Shown piece by piece: positions 1-9,303 of a stretch of 64,000 bases of DNA. The notes under the pieces are model-generated. The model did not search any database. It was not told the DNA's origin and saw only the letters and a program-made list of their open reading frames with translations. Every line of letters begins with the position of its first letter. Position 1 is the stretch's first letter. The stretch spans positions 620,001 through 684,000 of the forward strand of contig NC_011312.1 in the NCBI RefSeq assembly GCF_000196495.1, written 5' to 3'. This DNA is from Aliivibrio salmonicida LFI1238 (GTDB lineage Bacteria > Pseudomonadota > Gammaproteobacteria > Enterobacterales > Vibrionaceae). The position numbers and the translations under genes are program-made.

Positions 1-1097
1 GTTCGAAATTAATCCTATAAAAAACCGCCTCCAGGATGTGTCTGAACGCACAAATATCCTGAGGGGGTACCTTTGACTACGATGCGAGAAAAGAGCGTCT
101 AGAAGAAGTCAATGCAGAGCTAGAACAACCAGAAGTATGGAATGAACCAGAGCGCGCTCAAGCGCTAGGTAAAGAACGTGCCTCATTAGAAGCGATTGTT
201 GAAACAATTGACCAATTAGATCAAGGCGGTGAAGACGTTGAAGGTTTACTTGAGTTAGCAGTGGAAGAACAAGATCAAGAAACACTTGATGAAATTGAAC
301 CTGAACTTGCTGAATTAGAAGCAAAACTGGCGACACTAGAATTCCGTCGTATGTTCTCAGGCGCGCATGATTCATCAGATTGTTATATTGATTTACAATC
401 GGGTTCTGGCGGTACAGAAGCGCAAGATTGGACATCCATGATGCTGCGTATGTATTTGCGTTGGGCGGAAGCGAAAGGATTTAAAACCGAAGTTATCGAA
501 ATTTCTGATGGTGATGTTGCTGGTCTTAAAGGCGCAACCGTTCGAATCTCTGGTGAATATGCTTATGGTTGGTTACGTACCGAAACGGGTGTACACCGTC
601 TAGTTCGTAAATCACCTTTTGACTCAAGTGGTCGCCGACATACCTCATTTGCTTCAGCGTTTATCTATCCTGAAATTGACGATAACATTGAAGTGGATAT
701 CAATCCTGCTGATTTACGTATTGATGTATACCGAGCTTCTGGCGCGGGTGGTCAGCACGTAAACACCACTGAATCTGCGGTTCGTATTACTCACGTTCCG
801 ACAAATACAGTAGTGCAATGTCAAAATGATCGTTCTCAGCATAAAAACAAAGCACAAGCGATGAAGCAGTTGAAAGCGAAACTGTTTGAACTTGAGCTTC
901 AGAAACAAAACGCAGAGAAACAAGTAAACGAAGATTCCAAATCTGATATTGGGTGGGGCAGTCAGATTCGCTCATACGTATTGGATGATTCGCGCATTAA
1001 AGATTTGCGTACCGGCATTGAAAATCGTAATACGCAAGCCGTTTTAGACGGCGATTTAGATAAATTTATCGAAGCCAGCTTAAAATCTGGATTATAA
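1..1097 (+). CDS. prfB: Peptide chain release factor 2 (RF2), programmed +1 frameshift
   Basis: RF2 releases finished proteins at UGA and UAA stop codons. Only the G of the ATG lies in the window. Frame 0 codes 25 residues up to an in-frame TGA at 74-76, and translation resumes in the +1 frame at 75, giving 365 residues, the same length as the E. coli protein. The stop-codon recognition motif SPF is at residues 205-207 and the peptidyl-hydrolysis motif GGQ at 250-252. Residue 246, just before SGAGGQ, is Ala, as in most bacteria but not E. coli K-12. lysS follows after 13 bp, the usual prfB-lysS pair. Confidence 0.98.
62..77 (+). promoter_or_regulatory. prfB: prfB autoregulatory +1 frameshift site
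   Basis: A Shine-Dalgarno-like run AGGGGG (62-67) sits three bases before the slippery codon CTT (71-73), which is followed by TGA and C (74-77). This is the conserved RF2 recoding signal. When RF2 is scarce the ribosome pauses at UGA, slips by +1 and completes RF2, so RF2 controls its own level. All elements have canonical spacing. Confidence 0.97.
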
Positions 1098-1110
1098 GAA
1101 AGGGTTCATT

Positions 1111-2616
1111 ATGACTGACCAAGTACAACTAGATGAAAACAAACTGATTGCAGAACGCCGTGGTAAATTAGACCATATCCGTCAAGCATGTAAGGCTAAT
1201 GGCCACCCGAATGACTTCCGTCGTGACAGTCTTGCTGCGGATCTTCAATCGGAATTTGGTGAAAAGACCAAAGAAGAGCTAGAAGAATTAAACCACATTG
1301 TAGCAATTGCTGGACGTGTAATGGCGAAGCGCGGTCCTTTCTTATTGATCCAAGAAGTGTCTGGCAAGATCCAAGCTTACGCATCAAAAGATGTGCAAAA
1401 AGAGCTTAAAGAAAAATACCAAGGCCTAGATATCGGTGACATCATCGGTGTTAAAGGTGCTCTACATAAATCAGGTAAAGGCGATCTTTACGTGAATATG
1501 GAAGAGTTCGTACTGCTAACTAAAGCACTACGTCCATTGCCTGAAAAATTCCACGGTTTAACTGACCAAGAAATGCGTTACCGTCAACGTTATGTTGACC
1601 TTATCGTAAATGAAGATTCTCGTACTGCATTTATTATCCGCTCTAAAGTGGTTTCTGCAATTCGTAACTTCATGGTTGATAAAGGCTTCATGGAAGTTGA
1701 AACGCCAATGATGCACGTTATCCCTGGTGGCGCATCGGCTCGTCCATTCGTTACTCACCATAATGCACTTGATGTTGACATGTACTTACGTGTTGCACCT
1801 GAGCTTTATCTTAAACGTCTAGTTGTTGGTGGTTTTGAGCGTGTATTCGAAATCAACCGTAACTTCCGTAATGAAGGTCTTTCTCCTCGTCATAATCCAG
1901 AATTCACAATGATGGAATTCTACATGGCGTACGCAGATTACAACGATCTTATGGATTTAACAGAAGCAATGCTATCTCAAGTGGCTATTTCTGTTTTAGG
2001 CAGCGATAAAATGCCTTACGGCGAATACACAGTAGATTTTGGCGGTAAATATGCACGTTTGAGCATGTTAGACGCAATCAAAATGTACAACCCTGAGCAC
2101 GCTGAAATTCAAGCGCTAACGTATGACGGCGTTCAAGATCGTGATCTTATGGTTTCTATCGCGAAATCAGTTCATGTAGAAGTAGAAAGCTTCTGGACAT
2201 GTGGTCAACTTCTTGAAGAAATCTTTGGTGAAACAGCGGAACCTAAGCTAATGCAACCAACGTTCATTACTGAATACCCAGCGGATATTTCACCACTGGC
2301 TCGTCGTAATGATAATAATGCTTTCATTACTGACCGTTTTGAATTCTTCATTGGTGGTCGTGAAGTTGCAAATGGCTTCTCTGAGCTGAATGATGCACAA
2401 GATCAAGATGAACGCTTTAAAGCACAAGTAAGCGCGAAAGAATCTGGTGATGATGAAGCAATGTTCTACGATGCAGATTACATCACTGCACTTGAGCACG
2501 GCTTACCACCAACAGCAGGTCAAGGTATCGGTATTGACCGTCTAGTAATGTTATTCACTAACACTCACACTATTCGTGACGTGATTTTATTCCCTTCTAT
2601 GCGTCCACAAGCATAA
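1111..2616 (+). CDS. lysS: Lysyl-tRNA synthetase, class II
   Basis: Charges tRNA-Lys with lysine in the cytoplasm. The protein has 501 residues (E. coli LysS 505). An N-terminal OB-fold anticodon-binding domain covers roughly residues 60-150. The class II catalytic core carries motif 2 near residue 252 (FRNEGLSPRHNPEF) and motif 3 near 471 (GIGIDRLVML). The start is supported by AGGG six bases upstream. It is probably cotranscribed with prfB and ends at the hairpin terminator at 2646. Confidence 0.98.
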   Translation: MTDQVQLDENKLIAERRGKLDHIRQACKANGHPNDFRRDSLAADLQSEFGEKTKEELEELNHIVAIAGRVMAKRGPFLLIQEVSGKIQAYASKDVQKELKEKYQGLDIGDIIGVKGALHKSGKGDLYVNMEEFVLLTKALRPLPEKFHGLTDQEMRYRQRYVDLIVNEDSRTAFIIRSKVVSAIRNFMVDKGFMEVETPMMHVIPGGASARPFVTHHNALDVDMYLRVAPELYLKRLVVGGFERVFEINRNFRNEGLSPRHNPEFTMMEFYMAYADYNDLMDLTEAMLSQVAISVLGSDKMPYGEYTVDFGGKYARLSMLDAIKMYNPEHAEIQALTYDGVQDRDLMVSIAKSVHVEVESFWTCGQLLEEIFGETAEPKLMQPTFITEYPADISPLARRNDNNAFITDRFEFFIGGREVANGFSELNDAQDQDERFKAQVSAKESGDDEAMFYDADYITALEHGLPPTAGQGIGIDRLVMLFTNTHTIRDVILFPSMRPQA

Positions 2617-2645
2617 GTTGAATAAAAAAAATAGATAACAAATTG

Positions 2646-2675
2646 AAAGAGCGGCTTTTTAGTCGCTCTTTTTTT
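2646..2675 (+). terminator. Rho-independent terminator of prfB-lysS
   Basis: An 8-bp perfect stem (2646-2653 with 2664-2671), GC-rich at the loop side, is followed by a run of T residues. It lies 30 bp after the lysS stop. Confidence 0.9.
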
Positions 2676-3012
2676 ATCTGAATTATGACGATATAAAGTG
2701 ATAAATTTAAAATAAATAGCAGTTATGATTCAATTGACTTAATTTTTACAATTCTCTTCTTACTCACTAATACCTCTAAAAAGTAATTAAAACATGATTC
2801 CTTATGGCTTTTTTTTGATTAATTCTCATTAATGAGTCTGCTATGAGGCTGTTATGTTAATTATCAGCTATTATTTGGTGTGATTTCATGTTTTTTTTGT
2901 TAAAACAATGACGGCCATCTCGTTTGTGAGACTCGTGTTCGTCTTAAAACCTGTATAGTCGTTCTTAAGAGATATTTTAGTTGGTTTATATAAAGAATTT
3001 AGAGGTAGTTTT
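2676..3012. other. AT-rich gap upstream of vpsR
   Basis: About 340 bp between the lysS terminator and vpsR. No open frame with a ribosome binding site is visible. The region should hold the vpsR promoter, but I see no convincing -35/-10 pair and no sigma-54 (-24/-12) box. A partial Fur-like half site near 2821-2832 is too weak to call. Confidence 0.5.
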
Positions 3013-4350
3013 ATGGGTACTCAGTTTCGTATGGATTCGGTTCCTGGTTCATTAGTTGTCGTTGGTGGTAGCTACGAACCTTGGTTAGCGGTCTTAGAAC
3101 AAGTAGGTTGGCGTTGTCACCGTTGTTACGACTTACGTGCAGCACAAACATTATTTGACGAAATTGGACCATGTATTGGGATTGTTGATTTAAGCCAAGA
3201 TGATTTCAGTTTAAATGGAATTGCCACGCTAGTTAATAATAATAAACAAGTGCGTTGGATCGCGTTTATTCGTGAATCTCAACTGGGTTCTGATACGATT
3301 TGCCAATTTATTGTGAATTTTTGTATCGACTTTTTTACCGCTCCAATTCCTGATGCGCAGCTATTGAGTACTATCGGCCATCAACTGGGAATGCTAAAGC
3401 TTGAGCGTAAAGTATGGCCAAATTTGGGAAATAAATCAGATTTAGGTATTTTAGGTGAGGCGCCAGCAGTGAAACGCCTAAGAGATCAGATCCGAAGAGT
3501 TGCCCCTACCGATGTCTCTATTTTAATTTCGGGTGAGAGTGGTGTAGGTAAAGATGTCGTTGCTAAAGCGGTGCATGATTCTTCAGGTCGTAATAAAGGT
3601 CCCTTTGTATCGCTGAACTGTGGTTCATTGTCTGAAGTGAAAATTGAACAAGAATTATTTGGTTTGAATTCTGAATTCCCAGAAACATCAAAATTATTAC
3701 AAGCCAATGGTGGTACATTATTTTTAAATGACATTAATGATTTACCAGTCAGCCAACAACAACTTTTATTACGTTTTCTACAAGAAAGCAATATGGAAAC
3801 GCCTCAAGGACTTGTTGATCTTGATGTTCGAGTTATTGTTGCAAGTCATATTGATCTTGAAAAAGCGATCGAAGAAGGGGACTTCAAGGAAGAGCTTTAT
3901 TATCGCTTAAATGTATTGCGTATTCATGTACCTGCATTAAAAGAACGCAGTTCAGACATTTCGATTCTAGCAGAGCATTTTTTACAGCGATATGCGAAAG
4001 AATATAATACTCAGGCACGTACTTTCTCAGAAGAAGCACTACAAACGATGATTCATTACCCATGGCCTGGTAATGTGAGAGAGCTGGTTAATCAAGTGAA
4101 ACGAGCGGTATTACTTGCTGATAGTATGACGATTGATCTTGAGCATTTGGATCTTCCTCAGCGTAATGATACAAAACGCAGTTTACGCACAATCCGTGAA
4201 AATTCAGAACGTGATGCTTTACTATTGGTTCTGGAATCACATGATGGTCAAGTATCATCAGCAGCGAAAGAGTTAGGGGTATCCCGTGCTACGATGTACC
4301 GTTTATTGAATAAACATAACCTTATTTCTGAGCCAAGAACATACAGTTAA
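3013..4350 (+). CDS. vpsR: VpsR-type response regulator, biofilm polysaccharide activator
   Basis: 445 residues, close to V. cholerae VpsR (444), which activates Vibrio polysaccharide genes and binds c-di-GMP. It has an N-terminal receiver-like domain (about 1-130), an AAA+ domain with Walker A GESGVGKD from residue 174, and a C-terminal Fis-type helix-turn-helix (about 414-440). The AAA+ domain lacks the GAFTGA loop that contacts sigma-54; the region reads FGLNSEFPE. The Walker B region reads LFLNDIND instead of the usual LFLDEI. Both features match VpsR, which works with sigma-70 RNA polymerase rather than as a classical sigma-54 activator. The ribosome binding site AGAGG precedes the ATG. 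The gene stands alone and converges on mutH. Confidence 0.93.
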   Translation: MGTQFRMDSVPGSLVVVGGSYEPWLAVLEQVGWRCHRCYDLRAAQTLFDEIGPCIGIVDLSQDDFSLNGIATLVNNNKQVRWIAFIRESQLGSDTICQFIVNFCIDFFTAPIPDAQLLSTIGHQLGMLKLERKVWPNLGNKSDLGILGEAPAVKRLRDQIRRVAPTDVSILISGESGVGKDVVAKAVHDSSGRNKGPFVSLNCGSLSEVKIEQELFGLNSEFPETSKLLQANGGTLFLNDINDLPVSQQQLLLRFLQESNMETPQGLVDLDVRVIVASHIDLEKAIEEGDFKEELYYRLNVLRIHVPALKERSSDISILAEHFLQRYAKEYNTQARTFSEEALQTMIHYPWPGNVRELVNQVKRAVLLADSMTIDLEHLDLPQRNDTKRSLRTIRENSERDALLLVLESHDGQVSSAAKELGVSRATMYRLLNKHNLISEPRTYS

Positions 4351-4383
4351 TTCGTACAGTAAGCGAGTAACTCACTCATGTTT

Positions 4384-4418
4384 AAAGCCATTGTATTTAT
4401 AAATACAGTGGCTTTTTT
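4384..4418. terminator. Terminator between convergent vpsR and mutH
   Basis: A 15-bp inverted repeat (4384-4398 with 4401-4415) has one G-T wobble and is followed by T residues on the plus strand. It ends vpsR transcripts well. In the mutH direction the T-run is short, so termination there is less certain. Confidence 0.85.
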
Positions 4419-5085
4419 AGTTAAAAAAGGATGTTAATATAGAGTGGGTAAAGTGCGTTTTTAAGTAAAACCCTCTAGGTAAGGTTTTTATTGGCTGACC
4501 ATTATCACCATAGGCTTCTGTTAATGCTCTACTGTTTGCTGCTTTTGGTCTTAGTTGTAATACTTCCCCATGCCTTGCCGTAATCGATTCTACTTTTCCT
4601 AACACGATGAGATCCATTAACTCTTCCCAATCTTGTTGTAATTGTTGTTCTTCTTTGATTGATGGTTTCCAAAGTACTGGGTAACCGACATGACGATCAC
4701 CGACCGGAATTTCTCTTTCACCTTCCACGGGGATCCACAATACATGAGAGAGCTTGTGTCTAACGTGTGATTCTTTCCATTGTAGGCTATGTACGCCAGT
4801 TAAGGGCGCGACACACACAAAGGTGGTCTCTAATGGTTTACCAGAATGACTGATTGGAATTGTTTTTAATTCAATATCAAGATCAATGAAATCAGGTACA
4901 GGTTTACTGCCTGCTGACGCACCAAGATGCCATTCGAGTAATTGACCTACCCAGCCTTTATCGCGCTTTAAATTTTCAGGAACGGGTATTCCAGCTTGCA
5001 GCGCAAGTTCAGCCAACGTATAACCAGCAATGCTTTCTGCTCTAGACAACAGTTCATCAATTGTTTTAGGTGGTAAGGGAGTCAT
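4417..5085 (-). CDS. mutH: DNA mismatch repair endonuclease MutH
   Basis: Nicks the unmethylated strand at hemimethylated GATC sites when activated by MutS and MutL. 222 residues (E. coli 229). The catalytic signature D-x6-E-x-K is present as Asp65, Glu72 and Lys74 (DFIDLDIELK). Its presence implies Dam-directed repair. It is transcribed away from rppH across a 593-bp gap rich in GATC and DnaA boxes. No partner gene follows. Confidence 0.96.
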   Translation of the reverse strand: MTPLPPKTIDELLSRAESIAGYTLAELALQAGIPVPENLKRDKGWVGQLLEWHLGASAGSKPVPDFIDLDIELKTIPISHSGKPLETTFVCVAPLTGVHSLQWKESHVRHKLSHVLWIPVEGEREIPVGDRHVGYPVLWKPSIKEEQQLQQDWEELMDLIVLGKVESITARHGEVLQLRPKAANSRALTEAYGDNGQPIKTLPRGFYLKTHFTHSILTSFFN

Positions 5086-5678
5086 AGGCCTTAAATTGAT
5101 TAGATAAAAGATAAGATTACCATATTCTTCATTTTTTTTTGAGTTTGTCTGGATCGAATAAAGTTATCCACATTATGCTATATTTTTCTTCCTTAGCTAT
5201 TTTTCTGGATCTATATACAGTGCTTTATTTATGAATAACTTATTGACTTTTCAATGGCCTAGTCATTAATTACGACTTAGTTGTGGATAGTTGGCACATT
5301 GTTCGATCTTTAACCGATCTGTGTTTATATTATTCAAAGGCTTTTTTTGACAAACGATCCTTTAAAAGAACCCCTCACTAACCTTATGTTTATTATCTGA
5401 TTTATTGTTTTTGAATGCAGCTCATATTGAAGGCTAAGGATTCACTGCTTTCTCTATTTATTCGCTCTTTTAGGTTTCTACATAAAGTTATGCACAGAAA
5501 AGGTGAATAAATGTGGAGTAGCTCTCATTGTTATGTTGATAAGTTACTCGATGATTAAAAGTTATTCAGAATTAACGGTTATTTTAGTAAAACGTGACAA
5601 GAAAGCGTGATCCTGTTTGCTCAAAGAGACGATCTGTGAAAAAATCAAGGGAATATAAGTTTATGATGAGGTCATCCT
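5086..5678. promoter_or_regulatory. DnaA-box and GATC-rich region beside mutH (possible DARS2-like site)
   Basis: A non-coding region between divergent mutH and rppH. Seen directly: a perfect DnaA box TTATCCACA (5164-5172); TTATGCACA (5488-5496), which fits TTATNCACA; one-mismatch boxes at 5282-5290 (minus), 5502-5510 (minus, facing the previous box across 5 bp) and 5562-5570. There are seven GATC sites (5152, 5208, 5305, 5316, 5356, 5608, 5631), about three times the random expectation. E. coli carries the DnaA-reactivating site DARS2 next to mutH. Equivalence is an inference from position and box content; I could not identify IHF or Fis sites. Confidence 0.5.
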
Positions 5679-6191
5679 GTGATAGATGGCGATGGTTTCC
5701 GCCCGAATGTCGGGATAGTGATATGCAATAGCCATGGTCAAGTATTCTGGGCGAAGCGATATGGACAGCATTCATGGCAGTTTCCGCAAGGTGGTATTGA
5801 TGACGGTGAAACTCCAGAGCAAGCCATGTATCGTGAATTGTATGAAGAAGTCGGTCTAACTAAGAATGATGTACGTATTTTAGCAAGTAGCCGTCATTGG
5901 TTACGCTATAAACTGCCAAAACGTTTAGTTAGATGGGATTCAAAGCCTGTTTGTATTGGACAGAAACAGAAATGGTTTTTGTTACGCTTAGAATGTGATG
6001 AATCTAAGGTGAACATGCAAAGAGATCGCTCACCTGAGTTTGATGGTTGGCGATGGGTAAGTTATTGGTACCCAGTAAGACAAGTTGTATCATTTAAGCG
6101 AGATGTTTATCGTCGAGCTCTTAAAGAGTTTGCGGCAATTGCAATGCCGTTTAAAGAACGAAAATTTAAAAGGAAAGGTAAAAAAGGGTAA
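5679..6191 (+). CDS. rppH: RNA pyrophosphohydrolase RppH (NudH)
   Basis: Removes pyrophosphate from mRNA 5' ends and so starts RNase E-dependent decay. 170 residues with a GTG start (5679). The Nudix box G-x5-E-x7-REL-x-EEVG is at residues 38-60. The N-terminus (IDGDGFRPNVGIVICN) and the block FDGWRWVSYWYPVRQVV match the enterobacterial protein closely, which fixes the start. The C-terminus is a short Lys/Arg-rich tail. ptsP follows after 36 bp, the same order as in E. coli. Confidence 0.96.
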   Translation: MIDGDGFRPNVGIVICNSHGQVFWAKRYGQHSWQFPQGGIDDGETPEQAMYRELYEEVGLTKNDVRILASSRHWLRYKLPKRLVRWDSKPVCIGQKQKWFLLRLECDESKVNMQRDRSPEFDGWRWVSYWYPVRQVVSFKRDVYRRALKEFAAIAMPFKERKFKRKGKKG

Positions 6192-6227
6192 GCTGTCTAT
6201 ACCTTATAGCCTTAAGGATTGGTCAGT

Positions 6228-8489
6228 ATGCTTACTCAACTCAGGGATATTGTTGACCAAGTCGCTAAAGCGGAATCACTGGATGATGCTTTAGCGTTAT
6301 TGGTTAAAAGTACGCGCCATTCAATGCGCACTGAATGTTGCTCAGTTTATCTTATGAGTAATGACAGCCTGCGCTTAGAATTAATGGCAACAGAAGGCCT
6401 GAAGGCCAAACCTAACACGGTTTCCTTAAGTATTGATGAAGGCCTTGTGGGTTTAGTTGCGCGCAGCTGTGAGCCTCTTAACTTAGCAAATGCCTCTGTT
6501 CACCCCTCATACAAATACATACCTAGTATTGCTGAATATAAATTTAATTCTTTTTTGGCGACACCGATTATTTATCGACGTCAAAATCTTGGGGTTCTGG
6601 TTGTTCAGCAAAAAGAAAAACGTCAATTCACCGAAGTAGAAGAATCCTTTATTGTGACTCTGTCGGCGCAATTGGCTGTGGTTCTTGCTCACGCTAAAGC
6701 ACAAGAGAGCTGGTCAAGCCAACTTCAACTAACGTCTGTTAATCAAAAGCAATTTAAAGGATTGTCAGCATCGACTGGAGTGGCTATCGCCCCTTTGTGG
6801 TTTGATGATGCTCAACCTAACGTTGAAGCGGTTTTACCGAGTTCTTGTATTGATATAGAAAAAGAACAAGATCGACTTGGTAGTGCTATTGAGTTTGCAT
6901 TAAAAGATTTTCGTCGAGCAAAAAAGAGATTTGAACAAGAGTTAAATACAGAAACCTTAGCTATTTTTGATCTGTTTACCCACTTATTGAATGATCCGAT
7001 GTTGAAGGGGGATCTTAAAAAACAGATCAACCAAGGAGATTCTGCTGAGTGGGCATTACGTCAGGTTATTGAGTCTTATGCCGCGCGTTTTGGACGCATG
7101 AGCGACTCTTATTTAAGTGAAAGAGCGAATGATGTTCGAGAATTAGGGCAGCGTTTACTTTATTTCTTAAATTATGAGAATAAATTTGATCTCGAACTCT
7201 CGGAACCAGTCATCTTAGTAACGACCCAGCTAACAGCGTCGATGCTTGCCAGTATTCCTAGAGAAAAATTAAAGGCGGTTATCTCATTAGAAGGCGCGGC
7301 GAACTCTCACGCGGCAATTCTATCAAGAGCGCTTGGTATTCCTGCGATCATGGGGGTTGAGTTTAATCCTGCGCATTATCATCAAAAGCTTGCCATCGTT
7401 GATGGCTATAGTGGCATGCTATACATAAAGCCGACAGAGGCTTTAGTTCAAGAATATATTGAACTGCAAAATGAAGAATTAGCCTTATCTCAGCTTATTA
7501 CTCTGGATTTAGATAAGCCCACCTTTACTCGTGATGCCCATCAAATGAGAATACATTTGAATGCAGGTCTCAGCGCCGACACCACGATTGCTGTAAACCA
7601 AGGTGTTGATGGTGTTGGTCTTTATCGAACGGAAATCCCGTTTCTTTTACAGCAGCGCTTTCCTTCTGAAGAAGAGCAATATCTTCAATATAAATCGATT
7701 TTAGAAACCTATATTGATAAACCCGTCATCATGAGAACATTAGATATTGGCGGGGATAAACCATTACCTTATTTACCAATAGAAGAAGACAACCCATTTT
7801 TAGGTTGGCGCGGGATCCGTTTTACTTTGGATCATCCTGATATTTTCTTATTACAGTTAAAAGCAATGGTAAGAGCGAATATCGGTAATAATAATCTTTC
7901 TATCATGTTACCGATGATTTCTGGTATTCCAGAGCTAAAACAATCAAGAAAGTTGATCAATCAAGCTTATGAAGAAGTATTGAATGAATCGGGTGTTTCT
8001 TTTGTTCTACCTCGGATTGGTATGATGATCGAAGTGCCGTCTATGTTGTATTTACTCCCAAGAATTACTGAGTTGGTGGATTTTATTTCTGTCGGGACAA
8101 ATGATTTAACACAATATTTACTCGCGGTTGATCGTAATAATTCAAGAGTTTCTCATGTGTATGAGTCATATCATCCTGCGGTGCTATTGGCTTTAAAGCA
8201 GATTATCGATACGGCTCAGCAATATAATTTACCGGTGAGTGTGTGTGGTGAGTTGGCTGGCGATCCTATTGGCTGTTTATTGTTGATGGGATTAGGTTAC
8301 GAACATCTCAGCATGAATACCTCTAACGTGGCCAAAGTAAAATACATAATTCGTAAAGTTACATTAGAAGAAGTAAAAGAGATTGTTGAAAAACTTTTAC
8401 ACCATGATGATGCAGAGAGTATTTTGGCTGATATGATGGTCTTTTTTGAAAAGCATGATCTTTCAGGATTCATCAGAGCAGGAAAATAA
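6228..8489 (+). CDS. ptsP: PTS-Ntr enzyme I (phosphoenolpyruvate-protein phosphotransferase)
   Basis: First enzyme of the nitrogen-related phosphotransferase chain; passes phosphate from PEP to NPr and then EIIA-Ntr. 753 residues (E. coli 748). A GAF domain lies at about 1-165, then the phosphohistidine domain with active His361 (GAANSHAAIL), then the C-terminal PEP-binding barrel (GLYRTEIPFLL; GTNDLTQYLLAVDR). The ATG at 6228 is chosen because MLTQLRDIVDQVA aligns with the E. coli start and AAGGA lies 10 bases upstream; an in-frame TTG at 6219 is possible. The stop abuts the next ATG with no gap. Confidence 0.95.
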   Translation: MLTQLRDIVDQVAKAESLDDALALLVKSTRHSMRTECCSVYLMSNDSLRLELMATEGLKAKPNTVSLSIDEGLVGLVARSCEPLNLANASVHPSYKYIPSIAEYKFNSFLATPIIYRRQNLGVLVVQQKEKRQFTEVEESFIVTLSAQLAVVLAHAKAQESWSSQLQLTSVNQKQFKGLSASTGVAIAPLWFDDAQPNVEAVLPSSCIDIEKEQDRLGSAIEFALKDFRRAKKRFEQELNTETLAIFDLFTHLLNDPMLKGDLKKQINQGDSAEWALRQVIESYAARFGRMSDSYLSERANDVRELGQRLLYFLNYENKFDLELSEPVILVTTQLTASMLASIPREKLKAVISLEGAANSHAAILSRALGIPAIMGVEFNPAHYHQKLAIVDGYSGMLYIKPTEALVQEYIELQNEELALSQLITLDLDKPTFTRDAHQMRIHLNAGLSADTTIAVNQGVDGVGLYRTEIPFLLQQRFPSEEEQYLQYKSILETYIDKPVIMRTLDIGGDKPLPYLPIEEDNPFLGWRGIRFTLDHPDIFLLQLKAMVRANIGNNNLSIMLPMISGIPELKQSRKLINQAYEEVLNESGVSFVLPRIGMMIEVPSMLYLLPRITELVDFISVGTNDLTQYLLAVDRNNSRVSHVYESYHPAVLLALKQIIDTAQQYNLPVSVCGELAGDPIGCLLLMGLGYEHLSMNTSNVAKVKYIIRKVTLEEVKEIVEKLLHHDDAESILADMMVFFEKHDLSGFIRAGK

Positions 8490-9293
8490 ATGGTCATTAG
8501 TGTATGGGAGCTATTTGCTCTCTATCTTGCCTTAGGCAGTATTGTTGGTGTTATGGCAGGGTTATTAGGGATTGGCGGGGGCTTATTAGTTGTGCCTGCA
8601 TTACTTTGGTTACTGCCCCAAGCTGGGATTTCCCCTGATATTGTGATGCAAATGGCGTTAGGAACTTCTCTGGCGACGATTATTTTGACATCCGCGTCAT
8701 CTGCATTGAACCATTTACGGTTAGGTAATGTCGAATTCAAACTCATTAAAGGGTTAGCACCGGGCGTTATTGTTGGTGGTTTTCTAGGGAGTTATGCGGC
8801 TGAATTAATTCCTAGTCAATATTTACCTAAAGTATTTGGTGTGATTGTCTTACTATTAGCTTTACAAATGTTATTAGCGTTAAAATTTACAGCGACAAGA
8901 CCGTTACCATCGCCATTAAAAGTGGGTATTAGTGGTGGGTTCATAGGTGTGATATCAAGCCTTGCAGGGATCGGTGGTGGTTCACTTACCGTACCTTATT
9001 TAAATTTTCATGGTGTAGAAATGCGAAAAGCCATTGGGAGTTCTTCATTATGTGGAATGCTTATCGCAATGGCAGGTATGATTGGCTTTATTATTCATGG
9101 TGCACAAGTCTCTGATTTACCACCAATGAGTTTAGGCTATGTTTATTTACCTGCATTATGCGGGGTTGGACTTACCTCCATTTTTACAACCCGTATTGGT
9201 GCAAAGTTAACATCGTATTTACCTACACCAACATTAAAAAAAATCTTTGCCGTATTTCTAGTATTTATCGGCACTAAAATGTTCTTAGGATAA
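8490..9293 (+). CDS. TSUP (TauE/SafE) family membrane permease
   Basis: 267 residues and strongly hydrophobic, with about eight predicted membrane segments. Two glycine-rich repeats, AGLLGIGGGLLVVPALL (about residues 23-40) and SSLAGIGGGSLTVPYL (about 153-168), are the internal repeats typical of the TSUP/DUF81 family, which exports or imports sulfur-containing or organic anions. The substrate cannot be told from sequence. The start codon directly follows the ptsP stop, and lgt begins 10 bp after its stop, so the three genes are probably cotranscribed. Confidence 0.9.
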   Translation: MVISVWELFALYLALGSIVGVMAGLLGIGGGLLVVPALLWLLPQAGISPDIVMQMALGTSLATIILTSASSALNHLRLGNVEFKLIKGLAPGVIVGGFLGSYAAELIPSQYLPKVFGVIVLLLALQMLLALKFTATRPLPSPLKVGISGGFIGVISSLAGIGGGSLTVPYLNFHGVEMRKAIGSSSLCGMLIAMAGMIGFIIHGAQVSDLPPMSLGYVYLPALCGVGLTSIFTTRIGAKLTSYLPTPTLKKIFAVFLVFIGTKMFLG

Positions 9294-9303
9294 GAGAGTA
9301 ATC

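Noticed and set aside
2810..2840. Fur-box-like sequence upstream of vpsR
   Set aside because: One half matches well (ATTCTCATT) but the other half is only 3/8, so the full site is not convincing.
5160..5680. crtS-type chromosome-2 replication trigger
   Set aside because: In V. cholerae crtS lies elsewhere, and I see no RctB-type motifs here; the DnaA boxes fit a DARS-like site better.
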